Origin: Bacillota bacterium
GTDB lineage: Bacteria; Bacillota; Clostridia; Lachnospirales; Lachnospiraceae
NCBI GenBank assembly: GCA_023399455.1
Contig: JAEWPN010000162.1
Location: forward strand, 1 to 18,937
DNA: 18,937 nt
Direction of reading: 5' to 3'
Part shown: positions 15,737 to 18,937 of the stretch, one piece after another
Numbering within the stretch: the stretch's first letter is position 1
Layout of the letters: every line of letters begins with the position of its first letter
Program-made: the position numbers and the translations under genes
Notes under the pieces: generated by a model
Told to the model about the DNA's origin: nothing
The model's input: only the letters and a program-made list of their open reading frames with translations
The model's database searches: none

Positions 15737-16567
15737 ATGATTAAGGCAGTAAAACCGTACCTGAAAAAACCAGTCCTCTTTGAAAAAAGTAACACAAAAT
15801 TTTGGGATGACCCATATATTTCGCAAAGTATGCTAAAAGCACACCTGGATCCCGATTTTGAATCTGCGACCCGCAGACTGAATTTTGTAGAACAATCCGC
15901 CCATTGGATTTCCACCATACTACCTCCGTCGTCCTATAAAAGACTTTTGGATCTAGGCTGTGGTCCCGGCATCTATGCAGAGCTGTTTCACGCAAAAGGT
16001 TATCAGGTTACCGGCTTCGATATTTCAGAAAGCTCCATACGATACGCAAAGAAAACAGCCAGAGAAAAGGATTTCCACATTAGATACTTAAACGGCAATT
16101 ATATTCAATCCCCAATTAAGGGCAGCTACGATTTAATAACAATGATTTATTGTGATTTGGGCGTTTTATCGCATACAGAACGCAAAGCCTTGTTAAGTAA
16201 GATTTACAATGCGTTATCGCCAACCGGATGTTTTCTATTCGATGTCTTTACTCCTTACGAATATGAAAATCAGCCGGAATGTAAGATTTGGAATTATGAA
16301 GAAGGCGGTTTTTGGAGTCCGGCTCCTTATCTCCTGCTGCAGCAGCTTTACCGTTACGACCATGACAATACATTTCTTCGCCAGTATATCGTGGTGACAG
16401 ACAGTGGAACAACTTGCTATAACAATTGGGAGCATACCTTTGAGATCGAGGAATTAAGAACAGAATTGGAGGAGGCAGGGTTCCGCGATCTACAGTTTTA
16501 TGGAAATGTAGCCGGTGCAGAATATAAACACGGCAATAAAACGATATGTGCCGTAGCCAAAAAATAG
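15737..16567 (+). CDS. Class I SAM-dependent methyltransferase
   Basis: A 276-residue protein with the Rossmann-type methyltransferase fold. Motif I is LLDLGCGPG at residues 70-78. The acidic residue ending strand 2 is in VTGFDIS (about 92-98). Motif IV-like YDLITMIYCDLGVL follows near 134-147, then a post-motif segment LSPTGCFLFDVFTPYEYE. The C-terminal part contains the helix IEELRTELEEAGF and ends AGAEYKHGNKTICAVAKK, common in Methyltransf_11/25-type enzymes. The substrate (small molecule or macromolecule) cannot be told. ATG at 15737 follows AAAGGAG by about 8 nt. The gene stands alone between a terminator-like element and the convergent lgt gene. No separate strong promoter was recognised in the short gap, so read-through from the chemoreceptor gene may drive it. 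Confidence 0.92.
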   Translation: MIKAVKPYLKKPVLFEKSNTKFWDDPYISQSMLKAHLDPDFESATRRLNFVEQSAHWISTILPPSSYKRLLDLGCGPGIYAELFHAKGYQVTGFDISESSIRYAKKTAREKDFHIRYLNGNYIQSPIKGSYDLITMIYCDLGVLSHTERKALLSKIYNALSPTGCFLFDVFTPYEYENQPECKIWNYEEGGFWSPAPYLLLQQLYRYDHDNTFLRQYIVVTDSGTTCYNNWEHTFEIEELRTELEEAGFRDLQFYGNVAGAEYKHGNKTICAVAKK

Positions 16568-16602
16568 CTTAACCTGCTTCTTTACATGAACGATATGTAA
16601 AA

Positions 16603-16626
16603 TGGCGTAGCTTTTATGCTACGCCA
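16603..16626 (-). terminator. Terminator hairpin shared by convergent lgt and methyltransferase genes
   Basis: TGGCGTAGC (16603-16611) and GCTACGCCA (16618-16626) form a perfect 9-bp stem with a 6-nt loop. The minus strand continues TTTTACAT, a usable U-run for lgt. The plus strand continues CACTTTC, which is weaker. A second small perfect inverted repeat, TTTACAT/ATGTAAA at 16581-16601, sits directly beside it. Confidence 0.8.
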
Positions 16627-16689
16627 CACTTTCAAAACTAATCCAATACTGTTTTACCGAGAACTGCCTTATGGGCACTCTTTTAATAG

Positions 16690-17466
16690 TTAATTATCCT
16701 CTGTTTCTTTTTTCGGCTCTGCTCTCTTACCGGTCACCACGAATAGTATAATTCCTGCCGTCACAGTAAATATAGAGATAAATTGTGAGGTGGACAAAGT
16801 TCCGACCGTTCCTCTGATTAAATCGCCTCTGTAATATTCCAAAATGAATCTGCCGATACTGTACAATATAAGATATAGAGCGCCGACCTGCCCGTCAGCT
16901 TTTTTCCTCTTCGCAAACCATATCAGTATAAGGAAGTGAATGAAGTTGAGACCGCTGGATATCAGCTGTGTGGGTACGAGGCTCACACCGTTAGGCGCAT
17001 ATTTGGATGTATGAAATACGATACCGAGAGGACTGTTTGTCTCATGCCCGTAGCAACAGCCTGCCAGAAAGCATCCTACCCGTCCGAAGCCCTGCGCTAG
17101 CGCTACTGAGGGAATCAGCAAGTCGAAATAAGCGAGAAATTTTAATTTCTTAATTTTGCAATAGAGCATCGCCGATAAAATTCCGCCGATAATCCCGCCG
17201 TATACTACCCAGCCGTTGGAAAAGTCCAGCAGAAGGCTCGGATCAGCGATAATACTCTTTATACTAGTCAGGAAAAACAGAAGCTTAGAACCAAGAAATC
17301 CTCCCAGCACACACCATATGACAAAATTAAATATATGCTCAGGGTCCAGCCCCTTCTTTTTCGCCCTGTATTCTCCCACAAAATATGCCGCCAGTATGCC
17401 GATAGCTATCATTAGCCCATATCCATATACTGTAACTGGCCCTATAGAAAATAATTCATTTTTCAT
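16690..17466 (-). CDS. lgt: Prolipoprotein diacylglyceryl transferase
   Basis: Transfers diacylglycerol from phosphatidylglycerol to the lipobox Cys of prolipoproteins, such as the binding protein in this window. The 258-residue product has about seven membrane helices. It carries the Lgt signature GFGRVGCFLAGCCYG (126-140), with Arg129 in the position of the essential arginine, plus YGGIIGG earlier and GRFILEYYRGD near the C-terminus. The CCYG form is common in clostridial Lgt. The start at 17466 is preceded by AAGAAGG directly adjoining and GGAGA 12 nt away, so the ribosome binding site is not ideal. The upstream promoter and downstream hairpin suggest a single-gene unit. Confidence 0.97.
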   Translation of the reverse strand: MKNELFSIGPVTVYGYGLMIAIGILAAYFVGEYRAKKKGLDPEHIFNFVIWCVLGGFLGSKLLFFLTSIKSIIADPSLLLDFSNGWVVYGGIIGGILSAMLYCKIKKLKFLAYFDLLIPSVALAQGFGRVGCFLAGCCYGHETNSPLGIVFHTSKYAPNGVSLVPTQLISSGLNFIHFLILIWFAKRKKADGQVGALYLILYSIGRFILEYYRGDLIRGTVGTLSTSQFISIFTVTAGIILFVVTGKRAEPKKETEDN

Positions 17467-17550
17467 CCTTCTTAAATGTCTCCTATTCTGTCGTTATTGC
17501 CTTACCTCATAAGATTACCGCGACTTAAGAAAATATTCTTGCGTTTTCTT

Positions 17551-17579
17551 AGTGTAACACAGTTGAGGCAAGGTTTCAA
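17551..17579 (-). promoter_or_regulatory. Sigma-A type promoter of lgt
   Basis: On the minus strand, TTGAAA (17579-17574) and TACACT (17556-17551) are separated by 17 bp. The -10 is preceded by TG with one base between. It is located about 85 bp upstream of the lgt start codon. Confidence 0.65.
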
Positions 17580-17637
17580 CAGACTCTTCGGAGGCACTTG
17601 GGCTTCTGGCAAAAAAGCACCTGATCTTTTTTTTAGC

Positions 17638-17673
17638 AAAATAAGGAGGGGCGTGAACCCTCTCCTTATTTTT
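17638..17673 (-). terminator. Rho-independent terminator after hsp20
   Basis: AAATAAGGAGGGG (17638-17650) pairs with CCCTCTCCTTATTT (17658-17671) with a single bulged base and a 6-7-nt loop, giving a stem of about 13 bp. On the minus strand the stem ends in TTATTTT. It lies about 50 nt past the hsp20 stop codon. Confidence 0.85.
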
Positions 17674-17721
17674 ATCAAACAAATATATCAATACACTATG
17701 GATTTATACCTTTGCACAGCC

Positions 17722-18174
17722 TTATCCTTCAATGGCAATAAATTTCTTGTCCTCAACCTGCTTCACTTCCTTCTTAGCAACGAGGAGCTTCAAGATGCCA
17801 TCTTCGAATTTCGCTCTGATGTCTTCCTCGGCCACCTGATCTCCAACGTAGAAGCTTCTGGAGCACTGTCCGCTGTAACGTTCTCTGCGGATATAGTTGC
17901 CGCTTTCTTCGTCCTTCTCATCCTTATCCAGGCTCTTGAAAGCACTGATAGTCAGATATCCGTTTTCCAGCTTAGCAGAAATCTCCTCTTTCTTAAATCC
18001 AGGCAGATCGATGGCTACCTCATAGGCGGAATCCGTTTCCTTTATATCCGTCTTCATCAGGTTCTTCTCCCTTTTTCCATATAACGGATTGCGTCTTCCA
18101 AAGAATTCTCTTTCAAATGGAAAGTACATGAAATCATCAAATAAATTCTCTCCAAAAACACTTGGCATTAACAT
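17722..18174 (-). CDS. Hsp20/alpha-crystallin small heat shock protein
   Basis: An ATP-independent holdase chaperone that binds unfolding proteins in the cytoplasm. The 150-residue length is standard. A short N-terminal arm rich in Phe (FDDFMYFPFEREFFG) precedes the alpha-crystallin domain at about residues 38-138. This includes VAIDLPGFKKEEISAKLENG, YIRRERYSGQCSRSFYV and FEDGILKLLVAKKE, the conserved G-x-L strand. The C-terminal tail is short and ends KKFIAIEG. ATG at 18174 follows GGAGG by 8 nt. An in-frame ATG at 18168 is a less likely start. A CIRCE operator overlaps its promoter, so HrcA control and heat induction are expected. Confidence 0.96.
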   Translation of the reverse strand: MLMPSVFGENLFDDFMYFPFEREFFGRRNPLYGKREKNLMKTDIKETDSAYEVAIDLPGFKKEEISAKLENGYLTISAFKSLDKDEKDEESGNYIRRERYSGQCSRSFYVGDQVAEEDIRAKFEDGILKLLVAKKEVKQVEDKKFIAIEG

Positions 18175-18260
18175 AAGTCATTCCTCCATTCTTTACTTAG
18201 CTATATCATGCCTTTTATTAATTTTTAGTTATGGGATTATTATTCCCTTGTTCTATACGT

Positions 18261-18289
18261 AATATAACATTTATTGTTAGCACTGTCAA
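18261..18289 (-). promoter_or_regulatory. Heat-inducible sigma-A promoter of hsp20
   Basis: On the minus strand, TTGACA (18289-18284) and TATATT (18266-18261) are 17 bp apart. The -35 hexamer lies inside the CIRCE element, so repressor binding would block the polymerase directly. Confidence 0.85.
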
Positions 18290-18303
18290 GAGGTGAGTGC
18301 TAA
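18277..18303. promoter_or_regulatory. CIRCE operator (HrcA binding site)
   Basis: TTAGCACTG (18277-18285), nine bases, then GAGTGCTAA (18295-18303) matches the CIRCE consensus TTAGCACTC-N9-GAGTGCTAA at 17 of 18 arm positions. CIRCE is bound by the HrcA repressor in Gram-positive bacteria. It sits about 100 bp upstream of the hsp20 start codon and overlaps its promoter. Confidence 0.95.
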
Positions 18304-18445
18304 TGAAATTATAAAAATTTTGTGAAGTTTTTTATTGCCTTAAAAGCATGCTAACTACTTCCAACATGCGGCAGTAAAAGGAGAGTTTCTCTTTGATTAT
18401 TCATCGAATCCTTAAGAATAATCTGTCAACTATAACAGTACAATA

Positions 18446-18937
18446 TCACAAAAATTGAATAATCAGATAAATCAACGGCTGATGAAGTAAATAGAAAATC
18501 AAAGAATGGCGACCTAAAAAGCCCAAAAATTTATTATCTATTCTGCAATCCTTAAGTTTATCTACAAATCCTTTCTCATAGGCTATCCTATATACATAAT
18601 ATCCCGATAGAAATAAGAAGAACCATGGGAATAGTGAGAAATAATCTGAAGAAAAAAAGTCATTATCGGTAAATCCTAAAAATGTCATTAAATAACCTTT
18701 ACTATACCATTTTGAAGGCAACTCTAAAGTTATAAATTCACCAAATCCTATATAGCCATTATTTATAGATTTCGTTGCGAAAAATATAATGGTGCTCAAA
18801 ATCATCCCCCAAAAAGAGGGAATTCTACACATTATTTTGTTTAATGGAATCATAATAAGCATACTACTTCCTAATAATGTCAACACACCAAAAATAATTC
18901 TTTGCTGAGGAAGAAATATTTCTGTTACAATTGATAT
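18446..18937 (-). CDS. C-terminal part of a DUF1624-type (heparan-alpha-glucosaminide N-acetyltransferase-like) membrane acyltransferase
   Basis: A polytopic membrane protein cut by the right window edge. The frame is open for 163 residues from 18937 to the TGA at 18448-18446, so the true start lies outside; the GTG at 18886 is an internal Val codon. Visible landmarks are RIIFGVLTLLGSSML, resembling the FGILHxLGLSML segment of DUF1624/YeiB-like proteins, and the C-terminal GRHSLIFYLLHQPLIYLII, which is very characteristic. Five or so hydrophobic segments are present, with a charged loop YEKGFVDKLKDCRIDNK before the last helix. Family members are thought to acetylate sugars across the membrane, but the bacterial ones are mostly untested. 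The DNA is visibly AT-richer than its neighbours. An OpgC/acyltransferase-3 assignment is the main alternative. Confidence 0.8.
   Translation of the reverse strand: MSIVTEIFLPQQRIIFGVLTLLGSSMLIMIPLNKIMCRIPSFWGMILSTIIFFATKSINNGYIGFGEFITLELPSKWYSKGYLMTFLGFTDNDFFSSDYFSLFPWFFLFLSGYYVYRIAYEKGFVDKLKDCRIDNKFLGFLGRHSLIFYLLHQPLIYLIIQFL

Noticed and set aside
17612..17634. A-tract/T-tract hairpin beside the hsp20 terminator
   Set aside because: The stem is almost all A-T pairs and is simply two homopolymer runs. The adjacent GC-rich hairpin already explains termination.
17476..18084. A 202-codon plus-strand frame over the lgt/hsp20 gap
   Set aside because: It crosses the lgt promoter and hsp20 terminator and then runs antisense to hsp20. 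Its translation looks like shadow sequence.
18395..18423. Inverted repeat GATTATTC/GAATAATC before the DUF1624-type gene end
   Set aside because: AT-rich 8-bp stem with a 13-nt loop and no U-run. It could be a weak terminator, but the evidence is insufficient.

Overview
The window looks like a chromosomal segment from an anaerobic Firmicute, most likely a Clostridia/Lachnospiraceae-type gut bacterium. This rests on strong AGGAGG-type ribosome binding sites, consensus sigma-A promoters, a lipoprotein solute-binding protein, a Gram-positive-style Lgt, a CIRCE element, and anaerobic-type glycerol-3-phosphate genes rather than an aerobic glpD. The species is not identifiable from the sequence alone. 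I saw no rRNA, tRNA, CRISPR array, phage or transposase gene.

Left part (1-4672): the 3'-truncated permease and the complete lipoprotein solute-binding protein of a CUT1 sugar ABC transporter are read leftward and separated by a long inverted repeat. An AT-rich 391-bp divergent region follows, then a rightward AraC-family regulator and an MgtC/SapB membrane protein. These end at a shared terminator facing the next block.

Centre (4678-12777), all leftward: a glycerol-3-phosphate operon (GlpA-like FAD protein with a BFD [2Fe-2S] domain, an FAD/NAD oxidoreductase, a small four-Cys DUF1667 protein, and GlpK) is followed by a GH36 alpha-galactosidase and a LacI-family regulator with their own near-consensus promoter. 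Sugar uptake, alpha-galactoside cleavage and glycerol dissimilation lying together suggest, without proving, use of melibiose/raffinose-type sugars or galactosyl-glycerols.

Right part (12986-18937): an AEC-family transporter diverges from the glp operon. It is followed by a membrane-embedded methyl-accepting chemotaxis protein without an evident extracellular sensor domain, then a class I SAM methyltransferase preceded by an attenuator-like set of alternating repeats. Lgt and an Hsp20 chaperone, the latter under a clear CIRCE operator, lie leftward. The last piece is the C-terminal part of a DUF1624-type membrane acyltransferase in markedly AT-richer DNA, cut by the window edge.

Most genes belong to known families. 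The less explained items are the shared 19-bp palindrome arm at 1011-1029 and 12931-12949, the alternating hairpins at 15650-15710, and the GlpA-like/FAD/DUF1667 assembly whose biochemistry is, to my knowledge, poorly defined.
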